NCBI RefSeq assembly: GCF_016342275.1
Contig: NZ_JAEIOT010000007.1
Location: forward strand, 620,001-684,000
Direction of reading: 5' to 3'
DNA from: Corynebacterium marambiense
Lineage (GTDB): Bacteria > Actinomycetota > Actinomycetes > Mycobacteriales > Mycobacteriaceae
Length of the DNA: 64,000 nt
Below, one piece after another: positions 1 through 10,378 of the stretch (its first letter is position 1; each line of letters begins with the position of its first letter). The notes under the pieces were generated by a model. That model worked only from the letters and a program-made list of their open reading frames with translations. It was not told the DNA's origin and searched no databases. A program made the position numbers and the translations under genes.

Positions 1-2268
1 ATCGATACTCCGATAGCCCGAGGTGGCATGTCCACCGTCTACCGGTGTGTGGATTTGCGCCTCGGGCGGAGCGTGGCCGCAAAGGTCATGGACGAGCGCT
101 ACGCCGGAGACCGGGTCTTCCGGAACCGCTTCCGGAGGGAGGCCCGCTCCATGGCCCAGCTGTCCGACCCGTGTCTCGTCAACGTCTACGACACCAGCGC
201 CGACGGCGGCCACGTGTTCCTCATCATGGAGCTCATCACCGGAGGGACCCTCCGCGAGCTCCTCGCCGAGCGCGGCCCCATGCCCCCGCACGCGGCAACC
301 GCGGTGATGCGCAGTGTTCTCACCGGACTCTCGGTCGCCCACGGTGCGGGTATGGTGCACCGAGACATCAAACCGGATAATATCCTGATCAACGCCGACG
401 GCCAGGTGAAACTCGCTGATTTCGGGTTGGTCCGTGCTGCGGCCGCGTCCCCCGCCACGGGCGACAAGATCATCGGCACCGCAAGCTATCTGTCACCGGA
501 GCAGGTCGAAAATGCCGAGATCGGCCCTGCCAGTGACGTCTACTCCGCGGGCATCGTCCTGTTCGAGTTACTGACCGGGCAGACCCCCTTCACTGGGGAG
601 GACGACACAGCTCGAGCCTACGCCCGGCTCACCGAGGACGTCCCCCCGCCGAGTTCCCGGATAGATGGGGTCCCGCGACTGTTCGATGAATTGGTCGCGA
701 CCGCCACCTCCCGTAGCCCTGCGGACCGTTTCTCCGACGCCGGCGAGTTCCTCGAGGCACTCGAGGACGTCGCCGCGGAGCTCGGGCTCGCTGCTTTCCG
801 GGTACCCGCCCCACAGAACTCGGCGGCCCACCGGGCCACGGGTTTCATCGACATGCCCACGGACATGTTCACCGGAGCTATTTCAACGCCCGGGGATCCG
901 GAGGCCACGGTGGTCACCGAACGTCCCGACGCCGGTGCGGAGACGACACAGCTACCGCCACTGGATTCACCGTCGGACGAGACGCGGATGTTGCCACAGG
1001 TCCCGGAACCGCATCCGGAGCCCGGTGAGACCGCTTTTCTACCGCACCAGGACAGTCCTACCGCCGTGGCCCCGGGGGCTCCGGCGGTACCTGTCCAGTT
1101 CCCTCCCCCGGTGCCTGCTGTGGATGATCCACTCTTCACGAACCGGGAGCCGACCCACGGGGATCGTGTCCACTTCCGACCCGCCGTTACCAGTGGGTCG
1201 AAGCTCGGGCTTCTCGCCTGGTTGTCGGTCGTGGCAATCGCCACCATCGCGATCGCGGTGGGAGCCTGGTGGTACGGTTCCGGCCGGTACGGTGAGGTTC
1301 CGCAGGTCCTCGGCATGGATCCCGCGACGGCGACGGCGACGGTCACCGAAGCCGGATTCGAACCCGTGTCCCGCAGCGTCTACGACGACACCGTCCCTTT
1401 CGATCAGGTGGTCGGGACTGATCCTCCGGGTGCGCAACGCGTTCCCCGGGGTGAGCCGGTCTCGGTTTTGGTCTCGTTGGGTGCTCCGACGGTACCGGCG
1501 CTTCCGACTGACCATGATGCCGGGCGATTCAGAGCGGCGCTCACCGAACGAACACTCAACTGGGGCGACGGCGAGGCCGTCTACTCCGATGATGTGCCCG
1601 CCGGTGGTGTCGTCACCACCGAGCCTCCGTCGGGAGCGACCGTGTCGGTCGATGGAACCGTCACGGTCCATCTCAGCAAGGGGCCGGCTCCGGTCAAGGT
1701 ACCCAGGATCAGCGGAATGCCCGGCGGCGAGGCGAGGGCGGCACTGGAAAGAGCCGGATTCGCGGTAGCCGCGACGGACGAGGAATTCAGTCCGGAGGTG
1801 GATGAAGGTGACGCCATCGCGACGGATCCTCCTGCCGGAAGTACGCTGAAGCGCGGATCCGAGGTCACCCTCATCGTCTCCAACGCGCTGACGGTACCCG
1901 ACGTCGTCGGGTTGTCCGAGGACGAAGCTCTCGGTGAACTCTCGGCGGCCGGGTTCTCGGTGGGCGAGGTGACCCGTTCGGACCTGGTGGGCGCAACCGC
2001 CCACGCGGTCATGGACGTCTCACCGAAGCCAGGCGCCCGGGTGAATCCCGCGGATCCCAGGGTGAACCTGCTCGTGGCCAAGAAGGTCAACGTCCCGTTC
2101 CTCATCGGTAAGCGCACGGACGAGGCACGCAAGCTCCTGGATGAGGCCGGGCTGCCTTACACCGGGCTGGACGGAACCTCTGACGGAGCCCGGGTCGTCA
2201 CCCAGTCCCCGGCCGGTAACCGGGACGTCTCCCCCGGGACGACGGTGAAGCTCAGGACCGTCGGGTAA
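1..2268 (+). CDS. pknL: PASTA-domain Ser/Thr protein kinase PknL (5' end outside window)
   Basis: Transmembrane Hanks-type Ser/Thr kinase that couples extracytoplasmic muropeptide or wall sensing to phosphorylation of cell-wall and division proteins. The frame is open from base 1 and starts inside the glycine-rich ATP loop (GGMSTVYR), so about 20 N-terminal residues are missing. Visible kinase motifs are HRDIKPDN near base 358, DFG (ADFGLVRA) near 415 and the activation-segment end GTASYLSPEQ. A Pro/Thr-rich juxtamembrane linker precedes one membrane segment (about bases 1200-1270). Five PASTA-like units follow, beginning near VPQVLGMD, VPALPTD, VPRISGMP, VPDVVGLS and VPFLIGKR; the second is the most divergent. 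It is convergent with aroG, as I recall for pknL in C. glutamicum and M. tuberculosis, which supports the name. Confidence 0.93.
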   Translation: MDTPIARGGMSTVYRCVDLRLGRSVAAKVMDERYAGDRVFRNRFRREARSMAQLSDPCLVNVYDTSADGGHVFLIMELITGGTLRELLAERGPMPPHAATAVMRSVLTGLSVAHGAGMVHRDIKPDNILINADGQVKLADFGLVRAAAASPATGDKIIGTASYLSPEQVENAEIGPASDVYSAGIVLFELLTGQTPFTGEDDTARAYARLTEDVPPPSSRIDGVPRLFDELVATATSRSPADRFSDAGEFLEALEDVAAELGLAAFRVPAPQNSAAHRATGFIDMPTDMFTGAISTPGDPEATVVTERPDAGAETTQLPPLDSPSDETRMLPQVPEPHPEPGETAFLPHQDSPTAVAPGAPAVPVQFPPPVPAVDDPLFTNREPTHGDRVHFRPAVTSGSKLGLLAWLSVVAIATIAIAVGAWWYGSGRYGEVPQVLGMDPATATATVTEAGFEPVSRSVYDDTVPFDQVVGTDPPGAQRVPRGEPVSVLVSLGAPTVPALPTDHDAGRFRAALTERTLNWGDGEAVYSDDVPAGGVVTTEPPSGATVSVDGTVTVHLSKGPAPVKVPRISGMPGGEARAALERAGFAVAATDEEFSPEVDEGDAIATDPPAGSTLKRGSEVTLIVSNALTVPDVVGLSEDEALGELSAAGFSVGEVTRSDLVGATAHAVMDVSPKPGARVNPADPRVNLLVAKKVNVPFLIGKRTDEARKLLDEAGLPYTGLDGTSDGARVVTQSPAGNRDVSPGTTVKLRTVG

Positions 2269-2290
2269 CGGAGCGAGACTTTCGGCCCAT

Positions 2291-2340
2291 GGATCAGCAG
2301 TCAGACAGAGGACCCGGGTCCTCTGTCTGACTGCTGATCC
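2291..2340. terminator. 50-bp perfect palindrome, bidirectional terminator
   Basis: The 25-bp arms are exact reverse complements with no unpaired centre (centre CCCGGG). It sits between the stop codons of the convergent genes pknL and aroG, so a hairpin would form in both transcripts. There is no T-run on either side. Confidence 0.8.
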
Positions 2341-2352
2341 AACCGGGAAATG

Positions 2353-3807
<1,455 letters not shown>

Positions 3808-3824
3808 TCACCCGGAAAACCACA

Positions 3825-4340
3825 TCAGTACGCGGAGCGCACCCGATTCCGGTTGTCCATCGGAAGATGGCGTTCGCACAGCCGAAACTTGTCCAGGTTG
3901 TGCCGGGCGTCGACGAGCGCATCATGGTTCCCCTCGGGCAGTTCGGGAAGTGTGGGCCGTCCGGCCGCCTCCCAGTATTGACGCAGCTCATGGGTGAATC
4001 GCGGCAACGAACGGGGCATCGACCTCATGTCGCCGAACAGTTGCGCCAGAACGACATGATCATAGGCACCGACCCATGCCCACAGCTCCGGCGTCCCCGG
4101 CCCCTGGGTGAGAAAATCCTTCACCTCGTCCCTGATGGTGGACAGATCCCGCCACACCTGAGAGCTGATGTTCGGCAGCTGGGACAGCACGTGGCGCTTC
4201 ACCCAGTCGTTCGCGCGCCGCGGATCGAATTCGGTCGACACCGCGTAGTACTCGCGGCCGTCCTCCGCGACGATCCCTATGGAGACGAGTTCGATGGTGC
4301 GGCCATCCTCGATAAACTCGGTGTCGTAGAAGAAACGCAC
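3825..4340 (-). CDS. DEDDh-fold 3'-5' exoribonuclease (Rv2179c family)
   Basis: Small 3'-to-5' exoribonuclease, 171 aa, of the RNase T-like DEDDh superfamily described for M. tuberculosis Rv2179c. The acidic catalytic motifs are visible: FYDTEFIE at the N-terminus (DxE), WAWVGAYDHVVL in the middle (D) and HDALVDAR near the C-terminus (HxxxxxD). The GTG at 4340 puts the protein start right at RFFYDTEF, as in the mycobacterial homologue, with GTGAGG 9 nt upstream; a GTG 15 bases further upstream is possible. It is transcribed towards aroG with an 80-bp gap, the same neighbour as in Mycobacterium. Confidence 0.88.
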   Translation of the reverse strand: MRFFYDTEFIEDGRTIELVSIGIVAEDGREYYAVSTEFDPRRANDWVKRHVLSQLPNISSQVWRDLSTIRDEVKDFLTQGPGTPELWAWVGAYDHVVLAQLFGDMRSMPRSLPRFTHELRQYWEAAGRPTLPELPEGNHDALVDARHNLDKFRLCERHLPMDNRNRVRSAY

Positions 4341-4457
4341 GGAAGAGAACCTCACTGTTCGTCAGCGGCCCGGCCGGATCAGCAGCGGCGCCCGGACCTC
4401 CGCGCCACCGGATCCAGACTATCGGGACGTCCCATTCCCCCGGTGGCCCGGGGCGGA

Positions 4458-4463
4458 TAGAAT
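4458..4463 (+). promoter_or_regulatory. -10 hexamer TAGAAT, leaderless start
   Basis: TAGAAT ends 8 nt before the ATG of the GT87 gene and there is no Shine-Dalgarno sequence, so the transcript would start at or next to the ATG. Confidence 0.55.
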
Positions 4464-4471
4464 CCCGGTTC

Positions 4472-6775
4472 ATGTCTGATTCCGCCCCCGGCACCGTCGC
4501 CGCCCACCGGTTCCACGTGGCGCCAGCCGCCTTTCGGGCCACCGCGGTTCTCGCGGTCATCATCTCTGTCATCCCGATGGTGTTCAACACGTCCCACCCG
4601 AACAACCAGCAACTGCTCCGCTACCACATCGACTTCGACGTGTATCGGAGCGGCGGACGCGCACTCATCGACGGGATCCCCCTCTACACGAGATCGTTTC
4701 CGGTCGGCGGGATCGAGCTCCCCTTCACCTATCCGCCGCTCGCGGCCATCTTCTTCGCCCCGACCGCGCTCCTCGATCGGGATCTGGGTGCCGCACTACT
4801 GAACATTGTGAGTGTCGCGGCCCTGTGGTGGTGCCTCGTCGTCGTCATCGACCGGATCCGCCCGGATTGGGAGCCATCGACGTCGAGAACGATGGCCCTC
4901 ATCCTCCTCGCGTTCCTGCTGCGCCTCGAGCCCGTGACGGAGACTCTCAACTTCGCGCAGGTGAACATCCTCCTGATGGCCGCCGTCATCCTCGACATCC
5001 TCTCCCGGCACAACAGGATTCCCCGGGGCACTCTCATCGGTCTGGCGGCGGCGATCAAACTCACCCCGGCGGTGTTCGGTCTCTATTTCCTGGTGCGCCG
5101 GGACTGGCGTTCCGCCGGAATCTGTGCCCTCTCCGGAATCGGGTTCACCGCCCTTGCCTGGGTGATCACGCCCACCAACTCGACCGAGTACTGGCTGCAC
5201 ACGCTCTCCGACCCGGACCGGATCGGAGAGCTCTCCTACAGCGGCAACCAGTCGATCCGTGGTGCCCTCGCACGCGTCGTCGGGGACGAACTCCAGACGC
5301 CGCTCTGGTTCCTCGCGGTCCTCATCCTCCTCGTGGCGGTGGTCGTCGCCATGCGCCGGACCGTGAGACACGGGGCCCTCTTCGGTGCGGTCTTGCTGAA
5401 CGCAACGGTGGCGTTGCTGTGTTCCCCGGTGTCCTGGACCCACCACTGGGTGTGGATCGCACCGATAGTCGTGGTCCTCGGTTTCCGGGCGGTGGATCTC
5501 AGCGGCACCCGGGCAGGAGCGCTGGCGCTGTGGCTCACGGTGTTGTTCATCACCGCTGGTGTCACCGCACCGCACTGGACGCTGCCCACCCGCGGCCCCG
5601 AGGAGAGCTGGTCCCCGCCGGCCCACATCATCGGGGACACGTACGTCCTGCTCGCGCTTCTTTTGATTGTGTCCGCCACCGTCGCACCGGAAATACTCGG
5701 GGGTGGACCGGGCCGCTGGGGAGCATCCCCCGCCCCACTGCCGGCCTGGCCGGGAGCGATGGTGGCTACGCTCATCGTCGTCGGCGCATCAGGAATCCTC
5801 GGCGGAGGCGCCCCCGGCGTCGTGCCGAATGATGTCAGCCAGGAATCGGCGGAGGAACTCATCAGGGTACTCGCTGAAACCGGGGGTGCCACGGCGCCAT
5901 GGCCGGTCTTCACCGTCGTGATCGTCATCCTCGTCGTCCTGGCGGCCCTGGTTCTCGCCCCCGTGACCGGCTGGCGGGCAATCGGGTTCATCGCGCCGGT
6001 TGTCGTGCTGGTGCTACCCGTACGGATCGGGTTCTCCGCGGCACCGTTGACGCTGTTGGCCGCGGGGTTCCTCGCTGCGGACGTGTTCACCACCCGGCCC
6101 GGACGGTTGCCGCGGGGACTATTGTCCGGAGTGGCGGTCGGGTTGTGTGGATGGCCGGTACTCACCCTCGGGGCGGTGGCTCTCCGGGGCGGTCGGCGCG
6201 CGGTGCTGACGGCTCTGGCCACCGGTGGCGGCGTCATGCTCGCGGTCTGGCCGTTCGCCGGCCCGCTACCCGGATTGACCGGGCCACCGCTGAACTCCGC
6301 TTTGAATTCATCCCCCGCGGGACTTCTCGCCCGGTTCTCGGGAAGCACCAACCCGCTGGTCACGCTGTTTCCGGTGCTGGCGGCGATCGTCTTCGTACTC
6401 TGGGTGCTCTCTAGGTTGCGCCGTTCGGGTGCGGCGACAGCAGAACAGCTTGCCGTGTGGCTCACCGTTCCGCTGCTCGTCCTTCCGGCGGTCCCGGTAC
6501 AGCGGTGGGTGCTCGTCGTACCGCTGATCGTCGTGCTGCTGCTCCGGTTATGGCGTAGCCACGGTGCGGAGCCCACTGCGGTCACTGGAGCCGCCGCGTT
6601 CGGCGCCTGGATGACCATGGTGTTCTGGCCCCCCACCGCACTCCAAGCATCCTTCCCAGGGGTCGCCGGGGGATGGAATCCGTTGACCGAGTTCCTCTCG
6701 CTGACCCCGGTGATCTATCTCGTGACCACACTGATTGTGCTCGCCCGGTCACCGCGTACGGTCACGGCAGGATAG
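4472..6775 (+). CDS. Tandem GT87-type polyprenol-phosphate-mannose mannosyltransferase
   Basis: Polytopic membrane protein of 767 aa. The N-terminal half (about 1-430) is a GT87/DUF2029 glycosyltransferase with HIDFDVYRSGGRALIDGIPLY, the ELPFTYPPLAAIFFAP motif and the conserved GLAAAIKLTPAVF segment. Family members such as MptC/Rv2181 add alpha-1,2-mannose branches to lipomannan or arabinomannan on the outer membrane face, using polyprenyl-phospho-mannose. The C-terminal half (about 450-767) repeats the topology: GVAVGLCGWPVLTLG matches GLAAAIKLTPAVFGL, followed by similar helices, but the DFDVYR-like acidic segment is not seen. About 430 aa is usual for the family, so this looks like an internal duplication with a degenerate second copy. 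It overlaps the convergent downstream gene by 14 bp. Confidence 0.82.
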   Translation: MSDSAPGTVAAHRFHVAPAAFRATAVLAVIISVIPMVFNTSHPNNQQLLRYHIDFDVYRSGGRALIDGIPLYTRSFPVGGIELPFTYPPLAAIFFAPTALLDRDLGAALLNIVSVAALWWCLVVVIDRIRPDWEPSTSRTMALILLAFLLRLEPVTETLNFAQVNILLMAAVILDILSRHNRIPRGTLIGLAAAIKLTPAVFGLYFLVRRDWRSAGICALSGIGFTALAWVITPTNSTEYWLHTLSDPDRIGELSYSGNQSIRGALARVVGDELQTPLWFLAVLILLVAVVVAMRRTVRHGALFGAVLLNATVALLCSPVSWTHHWVWIAPIVVVLGFRAVDLSGTRAGALALWLTVLFITAGVTAPHWTLPTRGPEESWSPPAHIIGDTYVLLALLLIVSATVAPEILGGGPGRWGASPAPLPAWPGAMVATLIVVGASGILGGGAPGVVPNDVSQESAEELIRVLAETGGATAPWPVFTVVIVILVVLAALVLAPVTGWRAIGFIAPVVVLVLPVRIGFSAAPLTLLAAGFLAADVFTTRPGRLPRGLLSGVAVGLCGWPVLTLGAVALRGGRRAVLTALATGGGVMLAVWPFAGPLPGLTGPPLNSALNSSPAGLLARFSGSTNPLVTLFPVLAAIVFVLWVLSRLRRSGAATAEQLAVWLTVPLLVLPAVPVQRWVLVVPLIVVLLLRLWRSHGAEPTAVTGAAAFGAWMTMVFWPPTALQASFPGVAGGWNPLTEFLSLTPVIYLVTTLIVLARSPRTVTAG

Positions 6776-7508
6776 CGAACACCCGAGCTGGGAACCCGGT
6801 TCCGCCCTTCGGCTTCGCCCAGGTCGCGACGACGAGCGCACCGGTTTCGGGGACCTCCTCGAGGTTAGCGAGCAGTTCAATCTGCCAGCGGTCCTGCTGG
6901 AGCAGGAACAGTTCCGTCGGCAGTGCTCCTCCGCTAACCACCACTCCGGGATCCGTATCGGTGGTCTCGTGGCCGATGGCGGTGATCCCCCGCTCCTCCA
7001 GGAGGAAGCGGACGACCTCGATGTTCCAGGCCGGGTAGTGGAACACGCCGTCAGCGTCGGCGTTGAACATCGCCTCCGCGTCGGGCCAACGTTTCGACCA
7101 GCCGGTCCGCAGCGCCACGAACCCGCCCTCGGGGAGGCGGCCGTTCCGGTCTTCCCAGGCGAGGACGTCGTCCACGGTCGGCGTGTAGTCCGGGTTCCCG
7201 GCGACCTGTTCCGTGACATCCAGGACGGCGAACGGGAGGATCATCTCGTTGACGGGAAGTTCGTCGAGGGTTCGCGCATCGTTGACGAAGTGGATCGGCG
7301 GATCGACGTGGGTCCCCCATTGCCCGACGAACCGGTACTCGTCGACGGTGAATCCGTGCTCGGTGACGGTGAACAGGCGCGTACGGTCCTCGTCGGGGAG
7401 TGCCGAGAACTTCGGTTGCCCCGCATGGAATGCGTGGGTCAGATCGACGTAGCGGTGTCTGCTACGGAGCCGGGTGGCGAGTTCCCAGAGTGAATTGTTG
7501 TCGGTCAT
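6762..7508 (-). CDS. Cyclase-family (kynurenine formamidase-like) metal hydrolase
   Basis: Protein of 248 aa with the cyclase-family signature HGTHxDxPxH, seen as GQWGTHVDPPIHF around residue 75, which binds divalent metal in kynurenine formamidase and isatin hydrolase relatives. The segments RYVDLTHAF near the N-terminus and GFVALRTGWSKRW and AIGHETTDTDPG in the second half also fit. The substrate cannot be told from sequence. The start at 7508 (MTDNNSLW) has GAAAGAC upstream; an upstream in-frame start would add 18 residues. It lies 96 bp downstream of metE on the same strand, so cotranscription is possible. Its 3' end overlaps the GT87 gene. Confidence 0.8.
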   Translation of the reverse strand: MTDNNSLWELATRLRSRHRYVDLTHAFHAGQPKFSALPDEDRTRLFTVTEHGFTVDEYRFVGQWGTHVDPPIHFVNDARTLDELPVNEMILPFAVLDVTEQVAGNPDYTPTVDDVLAWEDRNGRLPEGGFVALRTGWSKRWPDAEAMFNADADGVFHYPAWNIEVVRFLLEERGITAIGHETTDTDPGVVVSGGALPTELFLLQQDRWQIELLANLEEVPETGALVVATWAKPKGGTGFPARVFAILP

Positions 7509-7604
7509 GGTGTGTCTTTCGTGGTCGGGAAAGGGATGACCCCCACAGTCGTCATCGTGCATGTCGACGGCCGCGGGGGTCAGTGTCGGTGGGTGTCACC
7601 AGGG

Positions 7605-9974
7605 TCAGACGGTGGTTCGGGCGTTCTTCGCGGCGGCGACGAGCACCTCGATGCTCGCGGTCGTCTCAGGCCAAGCGCGGGTCTTCAGACCACAGTCGGG
7701 GTTGACCCAGAGCTGACGCGGATCAACGGAATCGAGAGCAGCGGCGAGGAGCTCGTCGACCTCTCCGCGGTCGGGGACACGCGGTGAGTGGATGTCCCAA
7801 ACACCGGGGCCGACGCCGGCGTGGAATCCCGAGTCCTTCAGCGCGGTCAGAACCTGCATCCCGTTTCGGGCGGCCTCGATCGAGGTGACGTCCGCGTTCA
7901 GGTCACTGACGGTGCCGATGAGCTCGTTGAACTCCGAGTAGCACATGTGGGTGTGGATCTGGATGTTCGCGGCGACACCCGAGGTCGCCAGGCGGAAGGA
8001 ACCGACGGCCCAGCGGAGGTAGTCGGTCTGCTGCTCAGCCTTCAGCGGGAGGAGTTCACGGATGGCGGGCTCGTCGACCTGGATGATCTTCGCGCCTGCA
8101 TCGACGAGGTCGTCGATCTCATCGCGCAGGGCGAGGGCCACCTGGTCAGCGGTCTCTCCGAGCGGCTGGTCGTCACGCACGAAGGACCAGGCGAGCATGG
8201 TGACCGGGCCGGTCAGCATGCCCTTGACGGGCTTGTCGGTGAGCTCCTGGGCGACGCGGAACCAGTCGACGGTCATCGGGGTGGGCCGGGTGACGTCACC
8301 GAACAGGATCGGCGGGCGGACGCACCGGGACCCGTAGGACTGGACCCACGCGAGGTCCGTGGAGTGGTAGCCCTCGAGCTGCTCGGAGAAGTACTGCACC
8401 ATGTCGTTGCGCTCGGGCTCACCGTGGACCAAGACATCGAGGCCGAGTTCCTCCTGGCGGCGGATGACGTCGGCGATCTCGTCCTTCATCGCCTGCGTGT
8501 ACTGCTCGTCGGTGAGTTCGCCCTTCTTGTGGGCCGCGCGGGCACGACGGATCTCGGTCGTCTGGGGGAAGGAACCGATAGTGGTGGTGGGCAGCGGCGG
8601 CAGGCCGAGTTCCTCGCGCTGGGCGACGACACGGGTCTCATAGTCGTCGCGGTCGCGGTCGGCGTCCGTGACCGCGGAGGTACGGGAGCGCAGCTGCTCG
8701 TTGTGCGTGCGGGCCGAACCGCGGCGGGACGCGACCGCCTCGGCGGATTCCTTGACCGCCGCGCGGTCGGCATCGGTGTCCGCGCCCGTCAGGGTTCGGG
8801 CGAGGAGGGCGACCTCGGCGGCCTTCTCCGCGCCGAAGGAGAGCCAGGAGCGCAGCTCGGCATCATCGTCCAGGGAGGTTTCCTGGGCGAGGGAGTAGGG
8901 AACGTGCAGCAGTGAGCTGGAGGTGCACACGGCGACAGGACCGCGCTCCTTCAGTGCCTTCAGGGTGTTCAGCGCGGCGCTGAGGTCCGTGCGCCAGATG
9001 TTACGCCCGTCGACGACGCCAGCGACGAGCAGTTCGTCACCCGTCCAGGACGGGAGGAGGTCCCCATCTGCGATGGCGGTGGTGTCGGAACGGCGCTCGT
9101 CGGTGCGACCAGTCACGAGGTCGACGCCGATGGCGGCGACACCGGTCCCGGTGAGGGTTTTCACGGCGACGTCGCCATCACCGAAGTAGGTCTGGACCAG
9201 TAGCTCGGGGGAACCGGGCGCTTCGGCCGCGGCGGCGGCGAGACGCTCGTAGGCGGCACGGGTGCGGCTCAGTAGGTCGTCACGACGACCGGCGTCGGAG
9301 GCCACATCGGTGACCAGCCAGGGCTCGTCGAACTGGATCCAGGTGACACCGGCGGCGGCGAGATCACCGATGAGGGTGACGTAGGCGTTAGTAACGGTCT
9401 CCAGGTGGTCGAGCGCGTCGGAATCGTCCGTGGTCCGGGCGAGCGCAAGGTAGGTCAGCGGGCCGATGACCACCGGGCGGACCGGGAACCCGCCCGCGGC
9501 CAGTTCCTTCACATCGGCGACGAACGCGGTGTCATCCAGTTCGAACCGGGTATCGGCGGACAGCTCCGGGACGATGTAGTGGTAGTTGGTGTCGAACCAC
9601 TTGGTCATGGCCGACGCGGGAAGCGCTGCGGTTCCACGGGCCGCGGCGAAGTAGCGGTCGATGAACGTCGGCAGGTCGTCTCCACCACCGGTGCCCTCGT
9701 GGTCGGCGACGTCGTTCACCCGGGCGGGGAGCACACCGAGCAACGCAGAAGTGTCCAGCATCTGGTCGTAGAAGCTGCGACCGATGGTGGGGACGGAGTC
9801 GAGACCTGCAGCGACGAGGTCCGCGGCGGAGTTCCGGGCCAGATCACGGGCGGTCTCCGCAAGATCTGCACCTGTCGAGGAGTCACGCCAGTAGGTTTCC
9901 AGCGCCTTCTTCAGCTCACGCTTCGGTCCGATGCGGGGCACACCTGCGACGGTGGCGGTAATCGAGTTGCTCAT
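7605..9974 (-). CDS. metE: Cobalamin-independent methionine synthase
   Basis: 5-methyltetrahydropteroyltriglutamate-homocysteine methyltransferase, 789 aa, which makes methionine in the cytoplasm without B12. The catalytic C-terminal domain shows the zinc ligands in order: IHTHMCYSEF (His and Cys, about 676-678), IEAARNGM (Glu) and WVNPDCGLKTR (Cys, about 761). The GVGPGVWDIHSPRVP homocysteine-site segment is intact. The N-terminal domain begins TVAGVPRIGPKRELKKALE, as in other MetE proteins, which supports the ATG at 9974. AAAGGA lies 13 nt upstream. A McbR-like operator sits in the upstream promoter, matching sulfur-dependent control in Corynebacterium. Confidence 0.96.
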   Translation of the reverse strand: MSNSITATVAGVPRIGPKRELKKALETYWRDSSTGADLAETARDLARNSAADLVAAGLDSVPTIGRSFYDQMLDTSALLGVLPARVNDVADHEGTGGGDDLPTFIDRYFAAARGTAALPASAMTKWFDTNYHYIVPELSADTRFELDDTAFVADVKELAAGGFPVRPVVIGPLTYLALARTTDDSDALDHLETVTNAYVTLIGDLAAAGVTWIQFDEPWLVTDVASDAGRRDDLLSRTRAAYERLAAAAAEAPGSPELLVQTYFGDGDVAVKTLTGTGVAAIGVDLVTGRTDERRSDTTAIADGDLLPSWTGDELLVAGVVDGRNIWRTDLSAALNTLKALKERGPVAVCTSSSLLHVPYSLAQETSLDDDAELRSWLSFGAEKAAEVALLARTLTGADTDADRAAVKESAEAVASRRGSARTHNEQLRSRTSAVTDADRDRDDYETRVVAQREELGLPPLPTTTIGSFPQTTEIRRARAAHKKGELTDEQYTQAMKDEIADVIRRQEELGLDVLVHGEPERNDMVQYFSEQLEGYHSTDLAWVQSYGSRCVRPPILFGDVTRPTPMTVDWFRVAQELTDKPVKGMLTGPVTMLAWSFVRDDQPLGETADQVALALRDEIDDLVDAGAKIIQVDEPAIRELLPLKAEQQTDYLRWAVGSFRLATSGVAANIQIHTHMCYSEFNELIGTVSDLNADVTSIEAARNGMQVLTALKDSGFHAGVGPGVWDIHSPRVPDRGEVDELLAAALDSVDPRQLWVNPDCGLKTRAWPETTASIEVLVAAAKNARTTV

Positions 9975-10072
9975 GATGGGTGGAGGGTCCTTTGAGTTCG
10001 TCTGGAACAGATGAAATGTTTGACCGCCGGGGCGGCCCGTGATGGCCTACGGCCGTGAGAACAAGCCAATAC

Positions 10073-10088
10073 TAGACCGCTTGGTCTG
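10073..10088. promoter_or_regulatory. McbR-like operator in the metE promoter
   Basis: TAGAC-N6-GTCTG, one mismatch from the TAGAC-N6-GTCTA site of the TetR-family methionine/cysteine repressor McbR of C. glutamicum. On the metE strand the site overlaps the end of a TTGACA -35 element (10085-10090) and precedes TAGTAT/TATTGG, so binding would block RNA polymerase. Confidence 0.72.
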
Positions 10089-10365
10089 TCAAGCCTCAAC
10101 ACGCCCCGGGACCCAGAGTGGCGCCCGCCCCGAGCCTCCGACGATCACACCGATTCCTTCAAAACGCCGTTCAACAGCACAGATAATCACCCGGACCGGA
10201 CCCGAAACCGCCACCCCGGAACGGGCAGCCAGTCCCCCACGACCCCACCCCCGGAAAGTCGAACATCACACCAACACCCCGCCGTTCGACGGACCGGTCT
10301 GTCTAACCACGACCGTACGGCACCTCCGCTAACCCCGGTGCTGGTGAAGACCCAGCACGCCTGCG

Positions 10366-10371
10366 TATCAT
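10366..10371 (+). promoter_or_regulatory. -10 hexamer TATCAT, leaderless start
   Basis: TATCAT ends 7 nt before the ATG at 10379, with no Shine-Dalgarno sequence. The 404-bp stretch 9975-10378 is otherwise the divergent metE/sortase promoter region; no further gene is seen in it. Confidence 0.5.
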
Positions 10372-10378
10372 CGGCATC

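Noticed and set aside
10289..10305. GGACCGGTCTGTCTA as a second McbR site
   Set aside because: The palindromic centre GACCGGTC has a wrong spacer compared with TAGAC-N6-GTCTA.
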